Both the position numbers and the translations under genes were made by a program. The notes under the pieces were generated by a model. It was not told where the DNA came from and searched no databases. It saw only the letters and a list, made by a program, of their open reading frames with translations. 64,000 nucleotides of DNA from Corallococcus interemptor (GTDB lineage Bacteria; Myxococcota; Myxococcia; Myxococcales; Myxococcaceae): NCBI RefSeq assembly GCF_003668875.1, contig NZ_RAWM01000034.1, positions 1 through 64,000 on the forward strand, read 5' to 3'. Every line of letters begins with the position of its first letter. Position 1 is the stretch's first letter. Below, piece by piece: positions 24,798 through 33,914 of this stretch.

Positions 24798-26660
24798 ATG
24801 GGTGGAGCTGACACGATTCGGGAGCGGTGTTCTCGCACTTCCCCCCGCCTGTTCACGGCGGGCCGCGCGAGCCTGCTAGCCACCCTGGCCAGCCTGACGG
24901 TGGCGTGCGGCGGTGCGGAAGGCGAGGACCTGGCGTCCTCCCCCGCCGCCGTGGAGCCCCAGCTCGCGACGCAGGGCGAGGCGCTGTCCGTGGGCGACCT
25001 CCTGGGCGTCGGCAACCGCGAGGCTCCCGTGGGCCTGGCCCTGGAGGTGGACAACGGGGAGGGCGTGCCCCTGAAGGTGAAGGCCGGGCAGACCTTCTGG
25101 GTGAACCAGATTGACCTGCGCGCCTCCATCAACGCCACGAAGGACGAGGGCGTGGACGGGCTGCGTCAGAACAGCGACTTCCTGGCCATTGGCTGGAACG
25201 GCGTGCGCCTGGCGGACCAGGAGTTCGTGGGCCTGTCCAACCCGGACGGCACCTTCACCCGCCGCCGCTTCTACCGTGACGCCGCGTGGATGAAGGCGCC
25301 CAGCCTCTTCACGGTGGAGCCGGTGGATTCCCGCGGCCTGCTGACGGGCGCGCCGGTGCTGTTGAACATCGGCACGGACGACACCCGCCGCACGGAGCGT
25401 GACGACTTCTTCATCCGCCGCATGCGCGCCATCCAGTGGACGCGCGACTGCCGCTCGCTCACGGACTGCACCGGCGCCAAGGCCTATGAGGAAGAGGCCC
25501 TGGTGGAGCTGCGCAACGCGTACGACCACGCGAAGAAGCAGACGCTCACCTTCACCTCCCGCACGGTGGGTCTGCGCCTGCGCTGGAGCCTGCGCCCGTT
25601 CGCCCCCTACTACATCCCCGTCACGCAGGTGTCCCAGCCGGCCTACAGCTACGGCTTCGGCATCGACATCAAGCCCCTGACGGCGCCCCGCAAGGACGGC
25701 ACGTATGCCCCCGGGTCGGACGTCACCTTCCAGATGACCCTGAAGGACGGCAAGGGCAAGGCCCTGCACAAGCCCGGGAGCCTCCCAACCTACAATGAGG
25801 TCGCACCCCCGGGCGCTCCCGGCAATCCCGCGGGGATCCAGTACTATCAGGCCTTCTTCAACCCCACGACGACCTACTACCGCCGCAAGCACCAGGAACG
25901 GATGATGATGACGCAGCTCATCGGGCCGGCGCAGGACATCCAGCCCATCCGGACCATCGTCGACCTGGAGGCCTTCCTGGACGACTCGCAGGACGTGCAG
26001 ACCATCGCCACCCCGGCGCGCGACGGCGTCTATGCGCAGTTCATGACCTTCCCGCCGTCCAACAAGCTCTTCGGCGGCGCCTTCTTCCCCAATGACGGCC
26101 GCTGGGACGCGCCCGTGAGCGACACCTGGACCTACCACCTGCCCGCGGACGCGAAGCCCGGCACCTACCTGGTGACCGCCAAGGCGCGCCGCGTGTTCAT
26201 GGGCGAGGACCGGCCGGCGTCCCGCACCATTGAAATCCAGGTGGGGACGAAGACGCACACGGAGGCCGTCCTGACCACGGGTCCGTGCAACACCTGCCAC
26301 AGCAAGGGCGGCGAGCTGAGCGAGGTCCTCCATGCGAACGACAACCGCGCCGCCTGCGCGTCGTGCCATGCTCCGCTGGGCTTCGAACTGGAAGGTCCCA
26401 TCTTCGTGCGCACGCACTTCCTCCACTCGCGCTCCAACCGCTTCGACGCGCCCCTGGAGAAGTGCACCTCCTGCCACCTGAAGCAGGAGACCACGCAGCG
26501 CACCAGCAAGGCCGCGTGCCTGTCGTGCCACAAGAGCTACCCGGACAGCCACGTGGAGAAGTTCGGTCCCATCGAGAGCATGTACGTCGGCGGGGGCCGC
26601 GAGTCGTTCCAGCAGTGCACCGGCAGTTGTCACAAGACACACCCCGGCAGCGGCTTCTAG
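24798..26660 (+). CDS. multiheme c-type cytochrome lipoprotein
   Basis: 620 residues. Opens with a signal and a probable lipoprotein Cys (LATLASLTVACGG). The C-terminal 130 residues carry five heme-c sites: CNTCH (Cys497), CASCH (Cys520), CTSCH (Cys556), CLSCH (Cys574) and a longer CTGSCH (Cys607); the last has three residues between the Cys. The middle 400 residues include an immunoglobulin-like fold (DTWTYHLPADAKPGTYLVTAKARR). It should sit in the cell envelope and move electrons. ATG at 24798 is preceded by GGAGGAG. The FIST sensor gene follows after 28 bases and may be co-transcribed. Confidence 0.88.
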   Translation: MGGADTIRERCSRTSPRLFTAGRASLLATLASLTVACGGAEGEDLASSPAAVEPQLATQGEALSVGDLLGVGNREAPVGLALEVDNGEGVPLKVKAGQTFWVNQIDLRASINATKDEGVDGLRQNSDFLAIGWNGVRLADQEFVGLSNPDGTFTRRRFYRDAAWMKAPSLFTVEPVDSRGLLTGAPVLLNIGTDDTRRTERDDFFIRRMRAIQWTRDCRSLTDCTGAKAYEEEALVELRNAYDHAKKQTLTFTSRTVGLRLRWSLRPFAPYYIPVTQVSQPAYSYGFGIDIKPLTAPRKDGTYAPGSDVTFQMTLKDGKGKALHKPGSLPTYNEVAPPGAPGNPAGIQYYQAFFNPTTTYYRRKHQERMMMTQLIGPAQDIQPIRTIVDLEAFLDDSQDVQTIATPARDGVYAQFMTFPPSNKLFGGAFFPNDGRWDAPVSDTWTYHLPADAKPGTYLVTAKARRVFMGEDRPASRTIEIQVGTKTHTEAVLTTGPCNTCHSKGGELSEVLHANDNRAACASCHAPLGFELEGPIFVRTHFLHSRSNRFDAPLEKCTSCHLKQETTQRTSKAACLSCHKSYPDSHVEKFGPIESMYVGGGRESFQQCTGSCHKTHPGSGF

Positions 26661-26688
26661 CCGCCGCCGGTTCGCACGGAGGTCCTCC

Positions 26689-27852
26689 ATGGCGCATGTG
26701 AAGATGCAGACGGCTCGCTCCACCCTCACGGATCCAGTCGCCGTCGCTGAGGACCTCCTGCGCCAGTTACACGGTCCCGCCCCCAAGCTGGTGACGCTGT
26801 TCGCGTCCCGGCAGCGCGACCAGCGCGCGCTCAACCGCGCGGTGCGCGAGCGGCTGCCCAAGGACACCCGGCTGGTGGGCGCCACCACCGCCGGCGAGCT
26901 GGACAACAACGGCATCCACGAGAACAGCGTGGTGCTGGGCGCGCTCTCCGGCGACTTCGAGGTGGGTCTGGGCCTGGGCAGCGGCCTGACCGGGGACGCC
27001 ATCGCCGCGGGAGCGCAGGCCATCAAGCGCGCGTGCGAGGAGCTGGGCGTGCGCCAGCAGGACCTGGACGCGCGCCGGTACGTGGGCCTCGTGATTGACG
27101 ACGGCTTCCGCTACAAGAAGGAAGAGCTGCTGCTGGGCATCCTGGAGAAGAACCAGACCCTGGTGCTCGTGGGCGGCGGCGCCAGCGACTCAGAGACGGA
27201 CCCCGCGCGCCAGTCCGCCCTCATCCACGTGGATGGTGAGGTGGCCGGCGACGGCGTGCTGGTGGCCCTGTTCAAGACGAACGCGCCCTGGGCCGCGCTG
27301 CGCTCGCACTGGTACGTGCCCACCGGCGAGCGGCTGACCATCACCAAGGTGGACGAGACGCACACGCGCGCCCTGGAGATTGACGGCAAGCCCGCCGCCC
27401 GCCGCTACGCGGACATCCTGGGCGTGGAGAACATCGCGGACCTGGAGTTCGGCCGGCCGGGCGGCTTCGCGCTGCGCCCCACCGCGCTCAAGGTGGGCCG
27501 CGAGTACTTCATCCGCGCCGCGTGGCGCCCCCTGGAGGATGGCTCCATCCTCTTCGCCAACCTCCTGGAGGAGGGCAGCGAGCTGGACCTGATGAAGGCC
27601 GGCGACCTGGCGGGCATGACGCGCAACTTCTTCGAGGAGGAGCTGCCCAGGCGGGTACAGAACCCCCAGGCCGCCCTCCTGTTCCACTGCAGCGGACGCC
27701 TGTGGTACGCGCAGGCCCAGGGTCAGCTGCCGAAGCTCTCGGAATCCTTGAAGCTTGCACCCTCCGCTGCTGGGATGAACGTGCAATTCGAGATTTACTC
27801 GGGGTTCCACATCAACACCACGCTGACCGTGCTCGCGTTCGGCTCCAACTAA
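26689..27852 (+). CDS. FIST-domain small-ligand sensor protein
   Basis: 387 residues with both FIST_N (about 30-200: LVTLFASRQRDQRALNRAV, LVGATTAGELDNNGIHENSVVLGAL, LVLVGGGASD) and FIST_C (about 225-370: ARRYADILGVENI, FALRPTALKVGREYFIRAAW, AALLFHCSGR). FIST modules bind small molecules and pass the signal to kinases or cyclases. It has no output domain, so it likely acts on the hybrid kinase that starts 12 bases later. Cytosolic: no signal peptide or membrane helix. Confidence 0.9.
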   Translation: MAHVKMQTARSTLTDPVAVAEDLLRQLHGPAPKLVTLFASRQRDQRALNRAVRERLPKDTRLVGATTAGELDNNGIHENSVVLGALSGDFEVGLGLGSGLTGDAIAAGAQAIKRACEELGVRQQDLDARRYVGLVIDDGFRYKKEELLLGILEKNQTLVLVGGGASDSETDPARQSALIHVDGEVAGDGVLVALFKTNAPWAALRSHWYVPTGERLTITKVDETHTRALEIDGKPAARRYADILGVENIADLEFGRPGGFALRPTALKVGREYFIRAAWRPLEDGSILFANLLEEGSELDLMKAGDLAGMTRNFFEEELPRRVQNPQAALLFHCSGRLWYAQAQGQLPKLSESLKLAPSAAGMNVQFEIYSGFHINTTLTVLAFGSN

Positions 27853-27864
27853 GTCCCCCAGACC

Positions 27865-30831
27865 ATGGCCCAGCACCCGTTCGACGCGGCCCACGCCGAG
27901 GCGCCTCTTGGTTACACCCTGTCGCTGCTGCTGGTTGGCAGCGAGCGTGAGACGCGCGCCATGCGCGACGCGCTGGAGAAGGAGGACATCCTCTCCATGC
28001 TCACGCTGGAGCCCGTCAGTACCCGGGAGGCCCTGGAGCAGGCGCTGGAGCGCCCCTGGGCCCTGGTGCTGGTGGGGTCCGAGATGCCGGGCATGACCTG
28101 GGAGGACGTCCAGGCCGCCTGGGTGAAGCGCGGCCGGGAGACGGCCTTCGTGGTGAGCGCACCCTCGTGGAGCGCGGACACGCTGGCCACCGCCATGCGC
28201 GCGGGCGCTCGCGACTACGTCACCGAGGACCGCTACGGCCACCTGCCCTTCGTGGTGGCGCGCGAGCTGCGCCTTCACGCCGAGCGCGCCCAGCACCAGA
28301 TGACGGGGGTGGAGCTCAAGCGCACCAACTACCTGCTCAGCAACATCATCGACGCGCTGCCCTTCGTGCTGTTCGTGAAGGACGCGGAGACGCGCCGGCT
28401 GGTGGTGGTGAACAAGACGTTCGCGGACGCCTTCAAGGTCACCAAGGAGTGGCTGCTGGGGAAGCTGGACCACGACTACTTCCCCAAGGAGCAGGCGGAG
28501 TCGTTCATCGCCATCGACACGGAGATCCTCGAGACGCGCAAGATGAAGACGTTCGAGGAGGTGGCCCGCGCGGACGGCGTGGACCGCATCTTCGCCACGC
28601 GCAAGATTCCGCTGCTGGACGACCAGGGCGTGGCGCGCTTCGTGATGGGCGTCACGGAGGACATCTCCGACCGCAAGCAGAACGAGGAGGCCCTGCGCGC
28701 CTCCCGTGACGAGCTGGAGGCCGCCAACAAGCAGCTGGCCGCCAGCCTGGAGGAGATCAAGAAGACGCGCGCGGTGTCCGCCCGTTCGCTGGCCAGCTAC
28801 CAGCAGCGCGCGCTCCAGATGGAGATCATCCGCCAGCAGAACGAGGACCTGGACCGGCTGGCCCAGGAGCTCTCCGTCGCCAAGCGCAACGAAGAGGAGC
28901 GCGCCCGCGAGGCGGAAGGCGCCGTGCGCCTCAAGAGCGAGTTCCTGGCGAACTTCAGCCACGAAATCCGCACGCCGCTCAACGGCATCATCGGCTACTG
29001 CGACCTCTTGATGCGCGAGGAGGGCAACCGCCTGACGCCGCACGGCCGGCGCGACCTCAACGTGGTGAAGACGAACGCCAAGACGCTGCTGGCGCTCATC
29101 AACGACATCCTGGACCTGTCCAAGATTGAAGCGGGCCGCGTGGAGGTCGTCACCGAGCCGGTGGACGTGCAGGAGCTGGCCGACGAGTGCATGGCCACCG
29201 TGAAGGAGTACTTGAAGGGCAAGGACGTGGCCCTCACGGTGAACGTGGACAACGAGGCGAAGGAGATCCGCACCGACGCGCTGAAGCTGCGGCAGATCAT
29301 GCTCAACCTGTTGAGCAACGCGGCCAAGTTCACCGACACGGGCGAGGTGGCGCTCACGGTGGTGCCCGCGGGCGGCGGCGAGCTGCTGATGACGGTGGAG
29401 GACACCGGCGTGGGCATCCCGTCGGATCAGCTCCCCTTCATCTTCGAGAAGTTCCGCCAGGTGGACGGCACCACCACGCGCAAGGTGGGCGGCACGGGCC
29501 TGGGTCTGGCCATCGTGCGCGAGCTGACGCGCGTGCTGGGCGGCACGGTGGACGTGAAGAGCACGCTGGGGCGCGGCTCCACCTTCACCGTCCGGCTGCC
29601 GGACGTGCTGGCGAAGACGGTGGGCGCGGACAGCCCGCACGCCACGGAGCGCCTGGTGCCCTTCCAGGACGTGGCCCAGAAGCTGGCGCCCATGGCGCGG
29701 CCGGGCAGCACGGTGCTGGTGGTGGACGACGACGTGCTCATCCAGCAGCTCGTCACGGGCCAATTGGAGCCCGCGGGCTTCAAGGTCGTGACGGCCAATG
29801 ACGGCATCGCCGCGATGAAGCTCGCGCGCGACGTGAAGCCGCAGGCCATCCTGCTGGACATCCACCTGCCGCGCATGGACGGCTGGTCCGTCTTGAGCCA
29901 GCTGAAGAGCGACCCGGCGCTGGCCTCCATCCCGGTCATCCTCGTATCGGTGGAGGAGCAGCGCGCGCGCGGCTTCAGCCTGGGTGCGTGCGAGTACCTG
30001 GTGAAGCCGGTGGAGCCGGATCGCCTGGTGGAGGTGGTGCAGAAGAGCCTGGCCTCCGCGGGCACCACGGCCGCCGCGGGCGACGTGCTGGTGGTGGACG
30101 ACGACGCGGCCACGCGCGAGCTGGTCAGCCGCAACCTGCGCCGCGCGGGCTTCTCCACCAACGAGGCGCGCAACGGCGAGGACGCGCTGCTCAAGGCGCG
30201 CGTGTCGCCGCCGTCGCTGGTGGTGCTGGACCTGATGATGCCGAACCTGGATGGCTTCGAGGTCCTGCGCCGGCTGCGCGCGGAGAAGCTGTCCGTGCCG
30301 GTGGTGGTGCTCACCGGCAAGACGCTGTCCAAGGAAGAGGAGACGCTCCTGCGCGACGGCTTCGCCGGCTTCGTGCGCAAGGGCGGCACCGCGCTGGAGG
30401 ACGTCATCTCCCAGGCCAAGGGACTGCTGATGTCCCAGCGGGCGGCCAGCGCGGGGAAGCTGCCTCGCGTGCTGTACGTGGAGGACAGCGAGCAGAACCG
30501 CGACATCGTCCGCAGGTACCTGGGCGGACTGTATGACCTCATCGAGGCGGAGGACGGCGAGCAGGGGCTGGAGCGGGCCCGCAACGACGCGCCGGACCTC
30601 ATCCTCATGGACCTGTCCCTGCCGCGGCTCGACGGCTGGGAAGTCACCCGCAGGCTCCGCGCGTTGCCGGATGGGCAGAATGTGCCCGTCATCGCCGTTA
30701 CGGCGCACGCGGGTCGCGAGTACCAGGACAAGGCGCACGCGGCCGGTTGCACGGCCTACATGACCAAGCCCCTGGACCGCGATCAGCTCATCGAGACGAT
30801 TCGTCAGTACCTAGGGAGAAGCCATGGCTGA
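27865..30831 (+). CDS. hybrid histidine kinase: pseudo-receiver, PAS, HisKA, HATPase, three receivers
   Basis: 988 residues, no membrane helix. Order: receiver-like domain without a phospho-Asp (about 18-135; the site reads LVLVGSEMPGM); PAS (about 150-275); coiled coil; HisKA with NFSHEIRTPLNGIIG; HATPase with NLLSNAAKF, DTGVGIP, GGTGLGLAIV; then receivers 1 (LVVDDDVLI, LLDIHLPRMDG), 2 (LVVDDDAATR, VLDLMMPNLDG) and 3 (LYVEDSEQNR, LMDLSLPRLDG), each with Asp. Phosphate can thus pass through several sites. It overlaps the next gene (a lone receiver) by 8 bases and is likely guided by the FIST protein before it. Confidence 0.95.
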   Translation: MAQHPFDAAHAEAPLGYTLSLLLVGSERETRAMRDALEKEDILSMLTLEPVSTREALEQALERPWALVLVGSEMPGMTWEDVQAAWVKRGRETAFVVSAPSWSADTLATAMRAGARDYVTEDRYGHLPFVVARELRLHAERAQHQMTGVELKRTNYLLSNIIDALPFVLFVKDAETRRLVVVNKTFADAFKVTKEWLLGKLDHDYFPKEQAESFIAIDTEILETRKMKTFEEVARADGVDRIFATRKIPLLDDQGVARFVMGVTEDISDRKQNEEALRASRDELEAANKQLAASLEEIKKTRAVSARSLASYQQRALQMEIIRQQNEDLDRLAQELSVAKRNEEERAREAEGAVRLKSEFLANFSHEIRTPLNGIIGYCDLLMREEGNRLTPHGRRDLNVVKTNAKTLLALINDILDLSKIEAGRVEVVTEPVDVQELADECMATVKEYLKGKDVALTVNVDNEAKEIRTDALKLRQIMLNLLSNAAKFTDTGEVALTVVPAGGGELLMTVEDTGVGIPSDQLPFIFEKFRQVDGTTTRKVGGTGLGLAIVRELTRVLGGTVDVKSTLGRGSTFTVRLPDVLAKTVGADSPHATERLVPFQDVAQKLAPMARPGSTVLVVDDDVLIQQLVTGQLEPAGFKVVTANDGIAAMKLARDVKPQAILLDIHLPRMDGWSVLSQLKSDPALASIPVILVSVEEQRARGFSLGACEYLVKPVEPDRLVEVVQKSLASAGTTAAAGDVLVVDDDAATRELVSRNLRRAGFSTNEARNGEDALLKARVSPPSLVVLDLMMPNLDGFEVLRRLRAEKLSVPVVVLTGKTLSKEEETLLRDGFAGFVRKGGTALEDVISQAKGLLMSQRAASAGKLPRVLYVEDSEQNRDIVRRYLGGLYDLIEAEDGEQGLERARNDAPDLILMDLSLPRLDGWEVTRRLRALPDGQNVPVIAVTAHAGREYQDKAHAAGCTAYMTKPLDRDQLIETIRQYLGRSHG

Positions 30832-31243
30832 AGCAAAACCGCGCGTCCTTGTCGTGGACGACGATCCGGACCTGCTCGACCTCGTGCAGCGCTCGCTGAG
30901 CGCGTACGGGTTCGAAGTGCAGACCCACACGTCCGCGCTGGGCGTGTCCAACATCGTGCGCGCGTCCGAGCCGGACTTCGTGCTCATCGACGTGAACTTC
31001 CCCGCCCTCAAGGGGGACAAGGTCGTGGGCCTGGCGCGCCAGTACGCCCCCCCGGGCACCCGCTTCATCCTCTACTCCGCCTCGGATGAGGCCAAGCTGC
31101 GCTCGCTGGCCATCGCCTCCGGCGCGGACGGCTACATCTCCAAGAGTGTCCAGGGCGCGGACCTGGCGCAGAAGCTCAACGCCATGCGCCTCAAGCCTCG
31201 CCCGGCGTCACCCAACCGGAATCCCTCACCGGTTGAGAGCTGA
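30824..31243 (+). CDS. stand-alone response-regulator receiver
   Basis: 139 residues, one receiver domain only (VLVVDDDPDLLDLV, phospho-site VLIDVNFPALKGDKV, Lys switch GADGYISKSVQGADLA) plus a short Pro-rich tail. No DNA-binding or enzyme output, so it works by phosphate relay or by docking to a partner. Its start overlaps the hybrid kinase stop by 8 bases, which makes it the likely final phospho-acceptor. It is a close paralogue of the receiver at 41540-41935. Confidence 0.9.
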   Translation: MAEAKPRVLVVDDDPDLLDLVQRSLSAYGFEVQTHTSALGVSNIVRASEPDFVLIDVNFPALKGDKVVGLARQYAPPGTRFILYSASDEAKLRSLAIASGADGYISKSVQGADLAQKLNAMRLKPRPASPNRNPSPVES

Positions 31244-31336
31244 CCCACCCCATGGGTGAGCCCGACCCCTCGGGCCACCCCGTACTCCGGTTGGATGGGA
31301 ATCTCAAAAATCGATAACCCGCAAGCCCGGTATGAC

Positions 31337-31364
31337 TTGAAGTTCACCAAAAGGGCTGTAAGGT
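31337..31364 (+). promoter_or_regulatory. possible promoter of the kynurenine-type operon
   Basis: TTGAAG (31337-31342) and TAAGGT (31359-31364) are 16 bases apart and about 90 bases before the first gene. Match to sigma-70 is partial; the surrounding patch is AT-rich compared with the flanks. Confidence 0.3.
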
Positions 31365-31455
31365 AGTCGCTTCTAGAGATTTACGCGCTCACTGTTGCCT
31401 GCGACTGGGGCGCGCTCTACCCACCACGAACTGCCTGCGTCCCCCCGGAGGCACC

Positions 31456-32772
31456 TTGCACACGTCTACCGATTACAGCCACGCGGAAAAGCTGAAGCTG
31501 GAGCTGACTCAACCCATGTTCAACGTCATGTTGAAGAAGTGGGTGGGCAAGGGCGAGCTGGACTACGAGCGCTACCTGCACACGGACACCCTGCTGGCGC
31601 TGCAGTCGCCGGAGGGCGAGCTGGTGTCCCACGACGAGCTGATGTTCCAGATCGTCCACCAGTCGCAGGAGCTGTACCTGAAGCTGGCGTCGCGGGAGAT
31701 GGTGGAGGTGGTCGCGGAGATGGACCGCGACTCGCTTTGGGCGGTGTCGGCGCGGCTGGTGCGGGTGCAGAAGATCCTCGCGGGCATCAGCGCGGAGATG
31801 GCCATCCTGGAGACGATGACCCCGGCCGAGTACCAGGTCATCCGCCGCAGCCTGGGCAACGGCAGCGGGCAGGAGTCGCCGGGCTACAACACGCTTCGCC
31901 ACGCGGCGGACGGGCTGGAGTCCGCGATGGAGCGCATGCTGGCGCGTCGCGGGCTGACGCTGTTCCAGGTCTATTCGGCTGGGGGGCCGAAGGACCTGCA
32001 GCACGTCTGCGAGCAGCTGGTGACGGTGGATGAGAGCTTCCAGGGATGGCTGTACGCGCACTACCAGCTGGTGCGCCGGACGATTGGCATCGACCGCACG
32101 GTGAAGGCGCTGGACGGGCTGCCGTCGCAGGTGCTGCAGGCGCGCATGACGCTGCCGCTGTTCCGCGCGCTGTGGGACGTGCGCGTGGAGCTGACGGCGG
32201 GCTGGAAGCGCGAGGGTGGTTTCACGCCGGGCGAGTCGCGCTCCGGCGGCGGCTGCCCGATGGCCGCGATGAGGGACATGGAGATGCCCGTGGCCCAGGC
32301 GCACGCGGCCCACGCGCCCACGGCGTACGCCGCCGCGGCGCACGCGGCCCCCGCGCACGAGGCGCGCACCACCGGTGGCGGCTGCCCGATGGCCGCGATG
32401 CACGGGCAGCACGCTCCGGTGGCCCACGCGGGCGCGGTGCACGCTCCGATGGCCCACGCTCACGCCGCCACGGCCCACGCGGTGCCCTACGCTCCGCACG
32501 CGCCGGTGGCCCACGCGCAGCCGGCTCCGGCGGTCCATGCTCCGCACGCGGTGCCCCACGCTCCGCACGCGCCGGTGGCCCACGCGCAGCCGGCTCCGGC
32601 GGTCCATGCTCCGCACGCGGCGCCGCATGCTCCGGCCCCTCATGCGGCGGCGGCTCCCGCGCCCCATGCGCCGGTGCCCCACGCTCCGACGCCTCACGGG
32701 CCTCACACGCACTCGCACACCGCGCAGGTGTCGGCGTACGTCCACGCCCAGGAGCTGCGGAGCCAGTCGTGA
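31456..32772 (+). CDS. tryptophan 2,3-dioxygenase-like hemoprotein with His/Pro/Ala-rich tail
   Basis: 438 residues. The first 250 match the TDO fold: HDELMFQIVHQSQELYLKL with the substrate-side His68, and YAHYQLVRRTIG with His202 at the proximal heme-ligand place. The usual GTGGxSG substrate loop after it is missing (DRTVKALDGLPSQ), so substrate may not be free tryptophan. Residues about 268-438 are a low-complexity tail with 29 His, many Ala-Pro units, two GGGCPMAAM motifs (Cys267, Cys310) and an internal 23-residue repeat; it could bind metal or heme. TTG start with GGAGG about 5 bases before. The stop overlaps the next start (GTGA). Confidence 0.84.
   Translation: MHTSTDYSHAEKLKLELTQPMFNVMLKKWVGKGELDYERYLHTDTLLALQSPEGELVSHDELMFQIVHQSQELYLKLASREMVEVVAEMDRDSLWAVSARLVRVQKILAGISAEMAILETMTPAEYQVIRRSLGNGSGQESPGYNTLRHAADGLESAMERMLARRGLTLFQVYSAGGPKDLQHVCEQLVTVDESFQGWLYAHYQLVRRTIGIDRTVKALDGLPSQVLQARMTLPLFRALWDVRVELTAGWKREGGFTPGESRSGGGCPMAAMRDMEMPVAQAHAAHAPTAYAAAAHAAPAHEARTTGGGCPMAAMHGQHAPVAHAGAVHAPMAHAHAATAHAVPYAPHAPVAHAQPAPAVHAPHAVPHAPHAPVAHAQPAPAVHAPHAAPHAPAPHAAAAPAPHAPVPHAPTPHGPHTHSHTAQVSAYVHAQELRSQS
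32491..32628 (+). repeat. 69-bp tandem duplication inside the TDO-like tail
   Basis: Two nearly identical 69-base units (32491-32559 and 32560-32628) encode the same 23-residue His/Pro/Ala stretch; only a few bases near the end of each unit differ. In-frame, so the tail has grown by slippage or unequal exchange. Confidence 0.85.
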
Positions 32773-33914
32773 CCGTGGCGGCGCTCCCGGGAGCCCTGCG
32801 CGCGGAATACCCGCTGCTCCAGACCTGCACGTACCTCAACAGCAACTCCACCGGGGCGCTGCCCCGGGCCGTGGAGGGCGTGCTCGCGCAGTACTGGAAC
32901 ACCATGCGCGCGTGGCGCGATGACACCTGGGACACGTGGCTGTCCCAGATGCAGGCGTACGCGGACGGCGTCGCGGACCTCATCGGCGCTCCGGCCGGCT
33001 CCGTGGCGCTGGACACCAACCTGAGCGCGCACCTGTCGCGCCTGGCCTCGTGCCTGGACTTCTCCGGAGAGCGCCGCCGCGTCGTCATCACCGACCTGGA
33101 GTTCCCCACCGTGCCCTTCATCTGGAAGGGCTTCGCGCGCTACGGGGCGGAGCTGGTCGTCGTCCCGTCGAAGGACGGCCGCGTGGACGAAGCCGCGCTG
33201 GAAGCGGCCATCGACAAGCGCACGCTCCTCGTCTGCGTCGCCCACGGCGCCTTCGCCACCGGCGCAGTGCTGGACCTCGCGCGCATCGCGAAGGCGGCGC
33301 ACGCGGCCGGGGCCCTCATCGCCACGGACGCGTACCAGACCGTGGGCACCGTCCCCATCGACGTGCGCGCGCTGGACGTGGACTTCCTCATGGGCGGCGC
33401 GCACAAGTGGCTGGGCGGCTCCGAGGCCGCGTTCCTGTACATGCGCCCGGGCCTGCTGCCCACCCTCCGCCCCGCCGTCACCGGGTGGCTGGCCGGCGCG
33501 TCCCCGCTGGGCTTCCAGCAGACGACGGACTACGCCCCGGACGCGCGCCGGATGATGGGCGGCACGCCCGCGCCCCTCATGGTGCTGCTGTCGCGGCCCG
33601 GCCTGGACCTGATCAAGGGCGTGGGCATCCACGCCGTGCGTGAGCACTCGCTGAAGCTCACGGACCGGCTGATGGCCCGCGCGGACGCAGCGGGACTGCG
33701 CGTGGTGACGCCGCGCGAGCCGCACCAGCGAGGCGGCGTGGTGGCGATGAGCTTCCCCGGCGATGTACAGGTGACGCAGCGGCTGGTGGCGCGCGGCTTC
33801 ATCTGCAGCCACCGGGGCTTCCTGCGCGCCGCGCCACACTTCTACAACACGCCCGAGGAAGTGGACGCCTTCATGGACGCGCTCATCGAAGAGCAGCACA
33901 ATCCAAGCGCATGA
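32769..33914 (+). CDS. kynureninase-like PLP-dependent aminotransferase class V protein
   Basis: 381 residues of the class V PLP fold. The N-terminus YLNSNSTGALPRAV and WDTWLSQMQAYADGVADLIGAPAGSV match kynureninase; the PLP site is LMGGAHKWLGG with the Schiff-base Lys, preceded by an Asp in LIATDAYQTVG. C-terminal RGGVVAMSF and FICSHRGFLRAAPHFYNTPEEVD complete the small domain. Kynureninase turns (3-hydroxy)kynurenine into (3-hydroxy)anthranilate. GTG start shares three bases with the TDO-like stop and its own stop overlaps the next ATG, so the three genes are tightly coupled. A cysteine desulfurase relative is less likely. Confidence 0.85.
   Translation: MTVAALPGALRAEYPLLQTCTYLNSNSTGALPRAVEGVLAQYWNTMRAWRDDTWDTWLSQMQAYADGVADLIGAPAGSVALDTNLSAHLSRLASCLDFSGERRRVVITDLEFPTVPFIWKGFARYGAELVVVPSKDGRVDEAALEAAIDKRTLLVCVAHGAFATGAVLDLARIAKAAHAAGALIATDAYQTVGTVPIDVRALDVDFLMGGAHKWLGGSEAAFLYMRPGLLPTLRPAVTGWLAGASPLGFQQTTDYAPDARRMMGGTPAPLMVLLSRPGLDLIKGVGIHAVREHSLKLTDRLMARADAAGLRVVTPREPHQRGGVVAMSFPGDVQVTQRLVARGFICSHRGFLRAAPHFYNTPEEVDAFMDALIEEQHNPSA

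Noticed and set aside
27190-30738. Very long antisense frame opposite the FIST and hybrid-kinase genes
   Set aside because: Shadow of GC-rich coding DNA; the sense strand has complete domains, the antisense product is low-complexity with no known fold.
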